NCBI GenBank assembly: GCA_910583885.1
Contig: CAJUAC010000008.1
Span: 8,881 to 72,880, forward strand
DNA: 64,000 bases
Direction of reading: 5' to 3'
Source of the DNA: an uncultured Oscillospiraceae bacterium
GTDB taxonomy: Bacteria; Bacillota; Clostridia; Oscillospirales; Oscillospiraceae
Made by a program: the position numbers and the translations under genes. Of the stretch, positions 8,110 through 19,078 are shown piece after piece; position 1 is the first letter of the stretch, and every line of letters begins with the position of its first letter. The notes beneath the pieces are model-generated. The model saw only the letters and a program-made list of their open reading frames with translations, was not told the origin of the DNA and did not search any database.

Positions 8110-10239
8110 TCAAACGAGATGCGTCAAACGGATCTTGTCCTGCTGGAGGCATGTAGGGAGATGGATCTTCTTTGTCCCGTTTTCCCGAAAGGCGATGACA
8201 GCAGCTTTACCCTCCCGGCACATGATTACCCCCCGGCCAAAGATTTTATGTGTGACGTCCGCCCCAGGGATATAGTCCTTCATCCAAAAAGCAATTTGCT
8301 CCTCCCCAGGGCCTGCTGGCTTCGGAGCCTGTACCTTGCGCACCGGCTTTGGTGCGGCTGCAGGCCGGCGCTCCTCGTTTAAAAACTGAGTGATAAAGGT
8401 AAACGCATCATCAGCTGGCTCTCCGAACTTCTTTTCATAGCACAAAAAGTCCAGATACTTTTTTGCCCGTGTAGTCCCCACGTAAAATAGCCGCCGCTCC
8501 TCCTCCAACGTCTGGAGATCCTCCTCCGGCAATGTCCCGCTGGACTCCGCCACAGATGGCAGCAGCCCGTCCACTGCATCGATGAGGATGACACGGTCAT
8601 ATTCCAATCCCTTGCTGGCATGGATGGTGGAGAGGACAAAGGGGCAGGCAGGCCGCGGCTCCTGGCTCTCGATCCGCTCCCGCAGCTCCCGAAGCCGCAG
8701 AAGGAACTGCCCCATCGTGGGCGTTTGATTGGCCAGGGCCAGGAGTACGTCCAGCTTGTTTGTGTCCCCATGCTGATCCTTTAAGTAGTCTCCATAGCCC
8801 ATGTAGCGCACCAGCCGCTGGATGGCGGCAAAACTCTCCAAATACGGCAGCTTGGAATAGTGGGTCTGAATGGACTTTACCTTTCCAATCTGCCACGGCT
8901 CCAGCTCACCGCTCTCCAACAGCGTCTCGAATACAGACTTGTCCTTGCGCATCCCATACAGCAGCTTTGTTACTACAGCCTTTTTCAGCTTCAAGTCCAG
9001 CTTGTAATAAAAACGGAGGAACAGATCCTTGTTGCCGTCGTCAAACGCAAACTCCAGCATATCGGTGATGTCCCGCACCAGGGGGCTGGTAAAGAAGAAG
9101 CTCTCCCGCTGGCGGCAAGCGTAGGGCACCCCCTTCTGTTCCAGCAGGTCGATGAGAGGCAGGGCACTGTCGTTGTTGCGGTAGAGCACAGCCGTGGGCT
9201 CTTCGCAGCATTCTGCTATTTTCAGCAGATAGTTGTACTGGCGGCTATAGTCCGACAGCATAATCTTACGGATGGCCGCACCGGGTTGGTTCTCTGTGTG
9301 CATACGCTTGGGGCGGCGCCCCCGGTTACGGCGGATAAACGCATCCGCCCGCTCCACGATCGCACGGGTAGAGCGGTAGTTTGTTTCCAGCATCAACACC
9401 TTTGCGCCGGGGAATACCTGTTCAAACTCCAGCAGTGCCTGGGGCCAGGCCGCACGGAACCCATAGATGCTCTGGTCCTCATCCCCCACCATAAAAATAT
9501 TCCGATGGGCGCCTGCCAACATCCGGAGGATGGCGTGCTGGATTTTGGAGGTATCCTGGGCCTCATCCACGCACAGGTAAGGCCAGCGGCGCTGGAAATA
9601 GGCAAGGATATCTGGATACTGCCGGAAGATACGGTATGTAAAAACCATCTGGTCATCATAGTCCATCCTCCTGCTGCGCAGGAGCGCCTCCTGGTACGCA
9701 AAGTAGACCTTGGGAAAATCCATTCCATCCACCTTATGGGCTTGGATCTCCGCCTCTGAGAGCATCATATTTTTGCAGAAGGTGATGTTGGTGCGGGCAT
9801 CCTTCACCTGGAGGTCGCTGGGGAAAGCTGTGCCTGTGCGGATGAGCAGGTCACGGATGACACTGTTTGCCTGCCGCTCATCGTCCAAAAGGGCAAAGGG
9901 ATGGGCCCCCTTCTGCCGTGCGTAGTACTGGATGACCAGCGCGCAAAGGCCGTTGATGGTACGGAAAGTGAGCTTGTCCGCAGACCCCTCCCCAAAAAAG
10001 CTGATGAACCGGGCCTTCATATCCCGGGTAGCGGCCACGGTATAGGTGACTGTGAGGATGCGCTCTGGGGGGATGCCCTGGCAGCAGAGCATGTAGCCCA
10101 GGCGCGTGACCAGCACCGTCGTCTTGCCGCTGCCCGGTACTGCCAGCAGCAGTACCGGGCCCTCCGTCTGCCGGACCGCCTCCTCCTGCTGCCGGTTTAA
10201 CCGGATGGGATATTGTTTTTTGAATTCCTCGTAGTTCAT
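8110..10239 (-). CDS. UvrD/PcrA-like superfamily 1 DNA helicase
   Basis: 3'-5' SF1A helicase of 709 residues. Motif order is complete: Q-motif LNRQQEEAV, Walker A VPGSGKTT (about 34-41), motif II VDEAQD, motif III MVGDEDQSIYGFRAA, motif IV ETNYRSTRAIV, motif V STIHASKGLEYDRVILID and motif VI RRLFYVGTTRAKKYL. The C-terminus after about residue 620 carries a proline/alanine linker and a small domain (DVTHKIFGRGVIM) like the Tudor-like end of PcrA. It is shorter in 2B than PcrA/UvrD, so I leave the exact orthologue open. The start at 10239 follows GGGAGAGG. Confidence 0.9.
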   Translation of the reverse strand: MNYEEFKKQYPIRLNRQQEEAVRQTEGPVLLLAVPGSGKTTVLVTRLGYMLCCQGIPPERILTVTYTVAATRDMKARFISFFGEGSADKLTFRTINGLCALVIQYYARQKGAHPFALLDDERQANSVIRDLLIRTGTAFPSDLQVKDARTNITFCKNMMLSEAEIQAHKVDGMDFPKVYFAYQEALLRSRRMDYDDQMVFTYRIFRQYPDILAYFQRRWPYLCVDEAQDTSKIQHAILRMLAGAHRNIFMVGDEDQSIYGFRAAWPQALLEFEQVFPGAKVLMLETNYRSTRAIVERADAFIRRNRGRRPKRMHTENQPGAAIRKIMLSDYSRQYNYLLKIAECCEEPTAVLYRNNDSALPLIDLLEQKGVPYACRQRESFFFTSPLVRDITDMLEFAFDDGNKDLFLRFYYKLDLKLKKAVVTKLLYGMRKDKSVFETLLESGELEPWQIGKVKSIQTHYSKLPYLESFAAIQRLVRYMGYGDYLKDQHGDTNKLDVLLALANQTPTMGQFLLRLRELRERIESQEPRPACPFVLSTIHASKGLEYDRVILIDAVDGLLPSVAESSGTLPEEDLQTLEEERRLFYVGTTRAKKYLDFLCYEKKFGEPADDAFTFITQFLNEERRPAAAPKPVRKVQAPKPAGPGEEQIAFWMKDYIPGADVTHKIFGRGVIMCREGKAAVIAFRENGTKKIHLPTCLQQDKIRLTHLV

Positions 10240-10331
10240 GAACCTCTCCCGCTTAACAAGTGATATACCGCCATTGTATCCAATCTCCGTCCATGTGTCA
10301 ACGCGGGCCCCTGGTAAGGGACAGGAAACGC

Positions 10332-11549
10332 TCACGTCTCCTCATCCGCATCCATCCCCTTCCCTGCCGCCTCCCCAAAGGAGATGGCCTGGCCGCCGTA
10401 TTTCTGGCGGATGCGGTCAATCGCCGATTCCAGACGTTCCATCCTGGCGGCCTCCCCTGGGCGCTGGGGGGCCAGCAGATCCAGCTGCTCGTAGGTCTCC
10501 AGCCTGTCTGTCAGGGCCAGGGCCGTGACATTGATGAGCCGGATGGGGGTGGGCGGCTTCCAGGCCTTGGTAATCAGCTCCATGGCCGCGTCCAGGATCT
10601 CCCGCATCAGGTGGGTGCTGGCGGGCAGCTGTTTCTGCCGGGAGATGCTGTGGAAAGCCGCATCCTTCAGGCCGACCTGTACCGCGCCGCAGTAGAGCCC
10701 CTGTGCGCGCAGCCGGCCCGCCACACTGTCGCAGAGCATAGCCGTGCCCCGGCGGACCTGCTCCCGCGTGGTCAGGTTCTCTGGGAAGGTGCAGCTATTG
10801 CCCACGCTCTTTACCGGCTCCTTCTCATGCTGGGGCCGGACAGGGGAACGGTCCAGCCCATTGGCATACTCCCACAGCTGGTAGCCCAGCTTGCCCAGCA
10901 GATGCTCCGGCAGTGCGGGCTCTGCCTTTGCCAGCTCCCCCACTGTGCGGATGCCATACTGCCCCAGGGCCCGCTGGGCGGCAGGCCCTGCGTAGAGCAG
11001 GCTGCCTACCGGCAGGGGCCAGATGATCCCCTGCCAGTCCCCTCTGGAGATGACCGTGGTGGCGTCCGGTTTGCGGTAATCGCTGCCCAGCTTGGCAAAG
11101 ACCTTGTTGAAGCTGACGCCCACGGAGAGGGTCAGGCCCAGCTCCTGCGCAGCCCTGGCGCGGATGGTGTCCGCGATCGCGGCGGCATCCCCGCCAAAGA
11201 GGTGCATACTGCCGGTGATATCCAGCCAGCTTTCGTCTATGCCAAAGGGCTCCACCAGATCGGTATACTGGCCGTAGATCTCGTTCATCTGCCGGGAGTA
11301 CTGGCGGTACAGCTCCCGGTGGGGCGGCAGCAGCACCAGCCCAGGGCACTTCTGCTGGGCCTGCCAGATGGTCTCCGCTGTCTTGACGCCGTACTTCTTA
11401 GCTGCCTCATTTTTCGCCAGGATGATGCCATGGCGGCTCCCCGGGTCGCCGCAGACCGCCACCGGCTGGGTACGCAGCTCCGGGTAAGCCAGAAGCTCCA
11501 CCGAGGCGTAAAAGCTGTTCAGGTCACAGTGCAGGATGACACGTTCCAC
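10332..11549 (-). CDS. dinB: DNA polymerase IV (Y family)
   Basis: Error-prone translesion polymerase, 405 residues. The catalytic carboxylates lie in ILHCDLNSFYASVE (N-terminus) and PFGIDESWLDITG (about 100); SVGVSFNKVFAKLGSDYRKP and the helix-hairpin-helix IRTVGELAKAEP are typical, and the little-finger domain follows. The start is taken as the GTG at 11549 (VERVILHCD), 11 bases after AGGTGG; the longer frame upstream runs into the promoter of the divergent gene. The last residues do not show an obvious clamp-binding QxxL motif. Neighbour of the helicase on the same strand, 92 bases apart. Confidence 0.92.
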   Translation of the reverse strand: MERVILHCDLNSFYASVELLAYPELRTQPVAVCGDPGSRHGIILAKNEAAKKYGVKTAETIWQAQQKCPGLVLLPPHRELYRQYSRQMNEIYGQYTDLVEPFGIDESWLDITGSMHLFGGDAAAIADTIRARAAQELGLTLSVGVSFNKVFAKLGSDYRKPDATTVISRGDWQGIIWPLPVGSLLYAGPAAQRALGQYGIRTVGELAKAEPALPEHLLGKLGYQLWEYANGLDRSPVRPQHEKEPVKSVGNSCTFPENLTTREQVRRGTAMLCDSVAGRLRAQGLYCGAVQVGLKDAAFHSISRQKQLPASTHLMREILDAAMELITKAWKPPTPIRLINVTALALTDRLETYEQLDLLAPQRPGEAARMERLESAIDRIRQKYGGQAISFGEAAGKGMDADEET

Positions 11550-11593
11550 TGTCCAAACGCCACCTTTTCCTTTGTTGTTATGTGCGCCGCCCC

Positions 11594-11622
11594 TTGAAAA
11601 ACAGGGGAAGAGCCTGTATAAT
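11594..11622 (+). promoter_or_regulatory. Sigma-A type promoter for the GNAT gene at 11661
   Basis: TTGAAA at 11594-11599 and TATAAT at 11617-11622 with a 17-base spacer, 38 bases before the ATG. It lies in the divergent gap with dinB. Confidence 0.8.
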
Positions 11623-11660
11623 AGGGCACCAGGGAAATCGCAGAGAGAGGAGAGAGAGCT

Positions 11661-12200
11661 ATGCTGCAAACTGAGAGGACCTTCCTGCGCCCCTTTACGG
11701 AGGAGGATGCAGCGGACCTATACGCCTATGCGAAGGATCCCCGCGTCGGGCCCATCGCAGGCTGGAAGCCCCATGGGAGTGTCGGGGAGAGCCTGGAGAT
11801 CATCCGCACGGTCTTTTCCGCGCCCAACACCTTCGCCGTGGTGGAGAAAGGGACGGGACGGGTGATCGGATCCGCCGGGTTTGTCCGCCCCCACAAGGAG
11901 GACGTGCCGCCTGCCTCCTCTGAGATTGGCTATGCCCTCAGCGCGGACTGCTGGGGACGTGGGATTATGACAGAGGTGGTCCAGGAGCTGCTCCGGTACG
12001 GCTTTGAGGAGCTGGGCCTGGAGGAGATCTGGTGTACCCATTACCAGGAAAACAGCCGCTCCCGGCGGGTCATTGAGAAGTGCGGCTTTACCTACGCCTT
12101 TACTGAGAAGATGTCGGACGAGTTTTTCCCGGACCGCCCCACCTGCTTCTACTTCATACTCCGCCAGGAGTGGACGCAGAGAGGGGGCCGCGATGGATAG
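11661..12200 (+). CDS. GNAT acetyltransferase, RimJ/RimL type
   Basis: 179 residues of the RimJ/RimL-like acetyltransferase class: N-terminal LQTERTFLRPFTEEDAADLY, the central SAGFVR strand, IGYALSADCWGRGIMTEVVQELLRYGFEELG (acetyl-CoA loop and following helix) and the NSRSRRVIEKCGF signature near residue 131. Probably N-acetylates a protein N-terminus or a small amine; the substrate is not readable. GAGGAGAGAGAG precedes the ATG. The TAG stop overlaps the start of the YigZ gene. Confidence 0.88.
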   Translation: MLQTERTFLRPFTEEDAADLYAYAKDPRVGPIAGWKPHGSVGESLEIIRTVFSAPNTFAVVEKGTGRVIGSAGFVRPHKEDVPPASSEIGYALSADCWGRGIMTEVVQELLRYGFEELGLEEIWCTHYQENSRSRRVIEKCGFTYAFTEKMSDEFFPDRPTCFYFILRQEWTQRGGRDG

Positions 12201-12819
12201 CTATCTGGTCCCGCAGGGCTTCGGCGAAGCGGAGATGGTGGAGAAGCGCTCCCGCTTCATCGGCCGCGTCTGGCGGGTGGAGAGCGAGGAGGAGGCCCGC
12301 GCCCGCATTGAGGAGACAAAAAAGCACTTCCATGACGCCCGGCACAACTGCTGGTGCTACGTGCTGCGGGAGGGCAGCGTCCTGCGCTACAGCGACGACG
12401 GCGAGCCCCAAGGCACGGCTGGCCAGCCCATGCTCAACGTATTCCTGAAAGAGGAGGTCACTAACGTCTGCTGCACCGTCACCCGCTACTTTGGGGGGAT
12501 CCTGCTGGGTGCGGGCGGGCTGACCCGGGCCTACGGCGGCACAGCCAAGCTGGCCCTGGACACAGCGGGCATCAGCCGGATGCGCCTGTGGGCGGAGCTG
12601 GCTGTCCCCTGCCCCTACGCCCTCTACGAGCGGATGCGCCTGTTGGTGGAGCGCAGCGGCGGCGTGGTGGAAGAGGCGGACTTCGGCGCAGACGTGGCAC
12701 TCACCGTGCTGCTGCCAGCAGAGGACGCCGCCGCCTTCCGGGAAAAGGTGACGGAGCTGTCCGCCGGGACAGTGGAGGTTCTGGAGGCGGGTGAGCGGTT
12801 CCAACCCGGTCCGCCTTAA
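12193..12819 (+). CDS. YigZ/IMPACT family protein
   Basis: 208-residue member of the YigZ (IMPACT) family. The N-terminal domain shows KRSRFIGRVW, DARHNCWCYVL, RYSDDGEPQGTAGQPML and VTRYFGGILLGAGGLTRAYGG, which together are diagnostic; the C-terminal RNA-binding-like half (about 135-208) is less conserved. Bacterial members are thought to touch ribosome or RNA function, but a precise activity is not established. It starts eight bases inside the preceding GNAT gene, so it is translationally coupled. Confidence 0.9.
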   Translation: MDSYLVPQGFGEAEMVEKRSRFIGRVWRVESEEEARARIEETKKHFHDARHNCWCYVLREGSVLRYSDDGEPQGTAGQPMLNVFLKEEVTNVCCTVTRYFGGILLGAGGLTRAYGGTAKLALDTAGISRMRLWAELAVPCPYALYERMRLLVERSGGVVEEADFGADVALTVLLPAEDAAAFREKVTELSAGTVEVLEAGERFQPGPP

Positions 12820-12875
12820 TTGGGTCATAAAGACATCGCCGTTAACCGGCAAATCCAATACAAAAGGAGTGTCTT

Positions 12876-14144
12876 ATGACCAATCAACCCAAGAACAAAC
12901 TGTGGACCTACGATTTTACCGTCATCACCATCGGCAGCCTGGTCTCCCTGGTGGGCAACACTATGGCCAGCTTTGGCATCAGCCTGGTGGTGCTCGACTA
13001 CACTGGGTCCACCTTCCTCTATATGCTTTTCAACGTCTGCTACCAGCTGCCTATGCTGGTCATGCCCCTTCTGGCCGGGCCCTATCTGGACCGGATGAGC
13101 CGGAAGCGGGTCATCTATTCTTTGGACTACCTGTCCGCCGGGATCTACCTGCTTTTCTTCCTCCTGCTGCATATGGAGTGGATGAACTACGGGATCCTGC
13201 TGGCCGGGAGCATCCTCACCGGGGCCATCAACGGTGTATACATCGTAGCCTATGACAGCTTTTACCCCAGCCTGATCCCCGAGGGGAGCTTCCGCCAAGC
13301 TTACTCCGTGTCCAGTATGCTCTGGCCCCTGGCCGCTATGACCACGCCCCTGGCCGCGGCGGTATACGACCTTCTGGGCAGTGCGGAGCCCATTTTCGTG
13401 GCCAATGCCCTGTGCTTTTTCACAGCTGCCTGCTTTGAGCGGTCTATCCGCCACCAGGAGACCCATATGGCCGATGCCCCTCCAGCAGAGGGGCTGTCCG
13501 CCGCCAGGCGGTTCCGGCAGGATTTCCGGGAGGGGCTGGCCTATCTGCGGGGGGAACGGGGGCTGCTGATGATTGCCCTCTACTTTATTGCCAGCGGGTT
13601 GACCGGCGGTGCGAGCAACCTCTACCTGCCCTTTTTCCGCAGCCATGCCCACCTCTACGCTGCATGGCCCGTGGCGGCAGTCACGCTGTACGCCATCGTA
13701 TCCAACTTCGACGTGGCTGGGCGGCTGGCCGGCGGGCTGATCCAGTACAAAATCCGCATCCCGGCGGATAAAAAGTACGATATTGCGGTCCGTGTCTACA
13801 TCACCATCAACATCATCGGGGCGGTACTGCTGTTCCTGCCCATCCCCCTGATGGCGGCGGCGTTCTTCCTCAACGGCATCCTGGGTGTCACCTCCTACAC
13901 CATCCGTACCGCCGCAACCCAGGCCTATGTGCCCGACGCCAAGCGGGCCCGGTTCAACGGGATCTTTGAAACCCTCACGTCCATCGGTACAATCTCCGGC
14001 TCCCTGGCCTCCGGCGCACTGGCGGAGGCCCTGCCAGAGCGGGGGATCCTGGTGGCAGCGAACCTGCTGTCCCTGGCGGCGGTGTATCTGTTCATCTACC
14101 GGGGCCGGGAAGCGGTCAAGCAGGTGTACAACCGGGAGGTCTAA
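12876..14144 (+). CDS. MFS transporter
   Basis: 422 residues with about 12 hydrophobic segments in two halves separated by a loop around residues 185-215 (ADAPPAEGLSAARRFRQDFREG). The first half has GPYLDRMSRKRVIYSLDY, the cytoplasmic loop 2-3 motif of the major facilitator superfamily. The overall look fits the macrolide/enterobactin-exporter-like MFS group with an N-terminal WTYDFTVITIGSLVSLVGN start. The substrate is unknown. AAAGGAG precedes the ATG by seven bases. Confidence 0.85.
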   Translation: MTNQPKNKLWTYDFTVITIGSLVSLVGNTMASFGISLVVLDYTGSTFLYMLFNVCYQLPMLVMPLLAGPYLDRMSRKRVIYSLDYLSAGIYLLFFLLLHMEWMNYGILLAGSILTGAINGVYIVAYDSFYPSLIPEGSFRQAYSVSSMLWPLAAMTTPLAAAVYDLLGSAEPIFVANALCFFTAACFERSIRHQETHMADAPPAEGLSAARRFRQDFREGLAYLRGERGLLMIALYFIASGLTGGASNLYLPFFRSHAHLYAAWPVAAVTLYAIVSNFDVAGRLAGGLIQYKIRIPADKKYDIAVRVYITINIIGAVLLFLPIPLMAAAFFLNGILGVTSYTIRTAATQAYVPDAKRARFNGIFETLTSIGTISGSLASGALAEALPERGILVAANLLSLAAVYLFIYRGREAVKQVYNREV

Positions 14145-14150
14145 TGATTT

Positions 14151-14181
14151 AGAACCTGTACTCATAGGTAGGGAATGCTGG
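14151..14181. repeat. Palindromic intergenic repeat, degenerate copy 1
   Basis: Begins AGAACCTGTACTCATAGG and ends GGGAATGCTGG. The left half matches the perfect copy at 26735, the right half matches the copy at 32203. Located seven bases after the MFS stop in a convergent gap. A half-site TACAGGTTC (inverse of the left arm) stands at 14305-14313 against the stop of the converging gene, so the whole 14151-14313 segment is bounded by inverted ends. Confidence 0.7.
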
Positions 14182-14313
14182 ATGGGCGAGGGTCTTTTTC
14201 ACCCTGCAAAGCAAAAAGCCCCAGGAATCCTTTGTGTATTTCAAGGCCTTTTAATGCAGCAGGACGGAAAAATGCCCGCCCAGACAGCGTTCAACGCCTG
14301 CGACTACAGGTTC

Positions 14314-15177
14314 CTATGCGTGCGCCAGCTCCGGGAAGCCCCGCAGCCGCTCCAGATCCTGCACCAGCGGGCTGCCGGAGACAAAGAGGGTGGTGTCCTC
14401 CCCGCGGTATGCATATTCCTCGAGGCCCTCCCGGCTGGCCGGGGTGAAGGCGAGCTCCACCTGGCGTACCGATGGGCCAAAGGCCTGGCAGAGCCCCAGC
14501 AGGGGGACGGGGCCGCTGGAGAAGGCATCGTATACTGTCAGGAGCTCCCCCTCCTGCTCCGCCAGGACATAGGCATCCGCCTCCGGGACAAAGAAGACCG
14601 CGTCCCGCATGGACTGGGACAAATAGAACAGCAGCAGGCCATCCGTCTCCAGCTGGAGAAGCCCCAGGCTGTGCCGCCGGGATTTTTCCCTCTGGAAGTG
14701 CTGCCAGTCCGCCGGCGTCTCCATGGGGACTGGGCGGACAGTTGGGGCGGCGGAACCGGTGACGAAGGCCCGGTAGCGGTACTCCGCTGCTGCCTGGAAT
14801 CCAAAACGGGGGTAGTAGTCCAGTACCGTGTCGTTGGCGTATAGGAACACCCCATCCCAAGCCTCCCGCTCCGCCAGCACCGCCTCCATCACCCGGCGGT
14901 TGAATCCCCGGCCCTGCAGGCTCTTCCGGGTCATGACCGTGCCCAGCTGGAGGTAACGCCGCCGCTGGCCATCCAGCAGGCAGTCGATCCGGTTGACAGA
15001 TACGTTGGCAGCCACCTGGCCATCCAGCACCAGGGACCAGGGGTCGTACTGGCCTCCCCAAAAGCCGTTTTGATACCAGGGTTCAAAATCCAGGCCAAAG
15101 GCCTCCCCTGCCAGCTGGTTAAAAGACTGGCGGAGACGTGGGTTATCCCGGTAGGCATGTACAATGGATGGATCCAT
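14314..15177 (-). CDS. GNAT acetyltransferase with long C-terminal extension
   Basis: 287 residues. The N-terminal half is a GNAT domain: LDGQVAANVSVN, YLQLGTVMTRKSLQGRGFNRRVMEAVL (acetyl-CoA loop about residues 75-100) and YANDTVLDYYPRFGF. The second half (about 150-287) is a further mixed alpha/beta region of the kind seen in Eis-like two-domain acetyltransferases; it has no obvious motif. Lies downstream of rpoD on the same strand, but the hairpin at 15203-15232 separates them. The acceptor is unknown. Confidence 0.78.
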   Translation of the reverse strand: MDPSIVHAYRDNPRLRQSFNQLAGEAFGLDFEPWYQNGFWGGQYDPWSLVLDGQVAANVSVNRIDCLLDGQRRRYLQLGTVMTRKSLQGRGFNRRVMEAVLAEREAWDGVFLYANDTVLDYYPRFGFQAAAEYRYRAFVTGSAAPTVRPVPMETPADWQHFQREKSRRHSLGLLQLETDGLLLFYLSQSMRDAVFFVPEADAYVLAEQEGELLTVYDAFSSGPVPLLGLCQAFGPSVRQVELAFTPASREGLEEYAYRGEDTTLFVSGSPLVQDLERLRGFPELAHA

Positions 15178-15202
15178 ATCAATTCCTCTTTTCTAAATGG
15201 GA

Positions 15203-15232
15203 AGCGGGGCCTCGCATCTGCGGGGCCCCGCT
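15203..15232 (-). terminator. Terminator-like hairpin after rpoD
   Basis: Nine-base arms AGCGGGGCC and GGCCCCGCT with a 12-base loop, 15 bases beyond the rpoD stop on the minus strand; only a short T run follows. Confidence 0.65.
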
Positions 15233-15246
15233 GTCTGTCCTGCGCA

Positions 15247-16559
<1,313 letters not shown>

Positions 16560-16563
<4 letters not shown>

Positions 16564-18344
16564 GTTTGCTTTCCTCCATAGCCCTTTTTCTCTTTGAATG
16601 TATCCCGCGCGGCCAGCAGGGGGTCGGTATCGGAATCCCCCCGGCGCTTATTCGCACAATCCAGTATCACGCGTATGTAGTCTGGCAGGGACCGGTCCGC
16701 ATTGGCCAGCGACTCCGGTTTCTGCATCACAGCGGTCAGATGGCTCATCTCCTCCTGGGTACACGCCCCGGCCAGCGAAGCCACAGACGCATTGTGCCCC
16801 TGGCTGTGGGCCTCCAGCAGCAGGCTGTAAACCCGCCCCAGAAAGGGAGAGCTGAAATCCTCTATGGAGAGCGCCCCACAGCGCTCTGCCAGTGTCCCGT
16901 CCAGCAGGAGCAGGCGCACAACCCCCTCCTCCGCCATGGCGGAGCGCATGTCCGTGTAGCGGATCGACCGCTCCCGGGGCTGGCGCAGGGCGCTGACGTT
17001 CAGGTTCTCCCGCTGGAGCTCCCGTTTCTCCTTCCCCCGCTTCTTCCCCAGGGCCCGCTTCACCTCCAGCAGCATCGCGTCCCGGGAGATCTCCGCCGCC
17101 TGGGCGGCACGGCCTGCGTAGACCTCCCGCTCTACCGCACTGGGCAGGGAGGCGATCAGCTGGCTGATCTCGGCGGCGTAGGCAATTTTCTGTTCGCCGT
17201 CGCGGAGGTCATACTTGGCGGCCACTGCCTCCATGCGGTAGTCGATGTGGTTCTCGCTGCCGCTGAGGAGGCCCTCAAAGGCAGCCGGCCCCTGGAATTT
17301 GATAAAATCGTCCACATCCTGCTTGATGTACTCCCCATCCGCCAGGCGGCGGGGCAGCAGGAGCACCCGTACGGAGAACTCGCTGTTCTCCAGCAGGTCG
17401 ATGTTCTTCTGTGTGGCCATCTGCCCAGCGGTATCGTTGTCGTAGCAGAGCACCAGTTCCTTGGTATAGCGGCTCAGCAGCCTTGTCTGCTCCACGGTGA
17501 GGGCAGTCCCCATGGAGGCCACTGCGTTGTCAAAACCGGCCTGGTGCAGGGTGATGACGTCAATGTTGCCCTCACAGAGGATAAAGTTTGGGCGCTTGGT
17601 CTTTTTCGCCAGGTTGATGCCATAGAGGTTCCGGCGCTTGCTGTAGACGATGGTCTCTGTCGTATTCATATATTTCGGCTCGGACTTGTCCAGCACCCGG
17701 CCGCCAAAGGCCACCACATTCCCCCGCACGTCGATGACCGGGAACATCAGGCGGTTGCGGAATTTGTCATAGACCCGCCCCTTCTGGTTCTGCACCACCA
17801 GCCCGGCGGCCAGCAGCTCCGACTTGGAGTAGCCCTTGGCCAGCATGGCGGACAGCAGGCTGTCCCAGCTGTCCAAGGAGGCCCCCAGGCCAAAATTCAT
17901 CGCCGTCCGCCGGCTGATCCTGCGCCGGGCCAGGTATGCGCCCACCGCTGCGCCCTCTGGCTTGGCGAGGTTCTGATAGAACCAGCGGGCCGCGTCCTTG
18001 TTCAGCGCCAGCACCCGTTCCCTGCGGCGGGACTCATCCCGGCTGGTGTGGTCCTCGGGCACGTCCATATTCACCCGCTTGGCCAGGAACCGGACGGCAT
18101 CTGGGAAGGTGAGGTTTTCCACCTCCATGATAAAATTCACTGCCCCGCCTCCCCGCCGGCAGCCGAAACAGTAGTACATCTGCTTATCCGGGGACACGGA
18201 GAAGGAACCAGTCTTCTCGTTGTGGAAGGGGCACAGGCCAAAATAGTTGTTCCCCTTCCTCGTCAGCGCGACATAGGAGGAGACCACATCCACAATATGG
18301 TTGCGGCTAACCAGCTCGTCCAAAAATTGCTGCGGGAATGCCAC
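16560..18344 (-). CDS. dnaG: DNA primase
   Basis: Replicative primase, 594 residues. The N-terminal CHC2-type zinc ribbon has Cys38, His41, Cys59 and Cys62 (CPFHNEK, YYCFGCRRGG). The catalytic core contains GLGASLDSW, FGGRVLD and the Toprim residues in ILCEGNIDVITLHQAGF and LVLCYDNDTAG; the C-terminal third should bind the helicase DnaB. I place the start at the GTG 18344 because GGGGAGG sits eight bases upstream; another GTG at 18353 lies too close to it. Confidence 0.96.
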
Positions 18345-18382
18345 AGGCCCCACCTCCCCACGGTCCGAATCATCCTAATAAC

Positions 18383-18388
18383 AGTATA
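18383..18388 (-). promoter_or_regulatory. Possible -10 element upstream of dnaG
   Basis: TATACT on the minus strand about 39 bases before the dnaG start. No convincing -35 box was seen, so this is a weak call. Confidence 0.3.
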
Positions 18389-18460
18389 CAACGAAAAGGG
18401 CAAAAATCCTCTTTTTCACAAAAATTTTTTTGAAAATATTTTTCCGTTGGGAAACGCCGG

Positions 18461-19078
18461 CTATTCTTCCGGCTTCTCTGTCCAGTCGCACAGGGGCCGG
18501 AGGGCCTCGCCGGGGGCCAGTGGGAGCTGGATATAGCGGCGGTAGCGCTCCGGGCCAAACTGCCGCAGGTAGATCTCCTGGTGGCAGCGCAGAATCTCAT
18601 CCTCCACCGGCAGCCGCTCCGCCCAGCAGATCGTTTTAAAATGGACGCCGAACAGGGCGCAGTCGTAGCCCAAAAACGCCGCCCCATTGCGCCGGTAAAA
18701 CTCCATCCTGCGCAAAATGAGCGCATCTGCCGCCGGATCCCCGGTGGGCGCTTCCGTTTCCCCGATGAACACAGTGTCCGAGGGATAGCGGCCCCGGACC
18801 ATCGCCAGCAGCTTCCCACCGATGCCGCCATTGCGCCGTCCAGCCGGGACGCACAGATAGTCAATGAGGATATACCGCCCGTCCGGATGCTTCCACAGCA
18901 GGATGTAGCCTATCGGCTCCCCTGCCCCGTCAAAGAGGCCCAGCGGGTCATAGATCCCCTGCTCCCGCATCCGCTCCATAACGGACAGGGGCTTCAGCTC
19001 CGCGGGCGGGAATGCCTCCACAAGGTCTCTCCCGTAGGCCGCCCGCAGCTCCTCCGGGTTCATTATTCTCAATTCCAT
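18461..19078 (-). CDS. GNAT-type acetyltransferase-like protein
   Basis: 205 residues. GNAT features: EPIGYILLWKHPDGRYILIDYLCVPAGRR then NGGIGGKLLAMVRGRYP (acetyl-CoA loop, about residues 80-100), and RRMEFYRRNGAAFLGYDCALFGVHF. It starts ten bases inside the upstream rimI gene, so the two are coupled. The specific acceptor is not evident. An AT-rich imperfect hairpin follows the stop. Confidence 0.75.
   Translation of the reverse strand: MELRIMNPEELRAAYGRDLVEAFPPAELKPLSVMERMREQGIYDPLGLFDGAGEPIGYILLWKHPDGRYILIDYLCVPAGRRNGGIGGKLLAMVRGRYPSDTVFIGETEAPTGDPAADALILRRMEFYRRNGAAFLGYDCALFGVHFKTICWAERLPVEDEILRCHQEIYLRQFGPERYRRYIQLPLAPGEALRPLCDWTEKPEE

Noticed and set aside
16566..18536. Plus-strand open frame of about 650 codons across dnaG
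   Set aside because: Mirror of the primase gene; composition and lack of any motif show it is a shadow frame.
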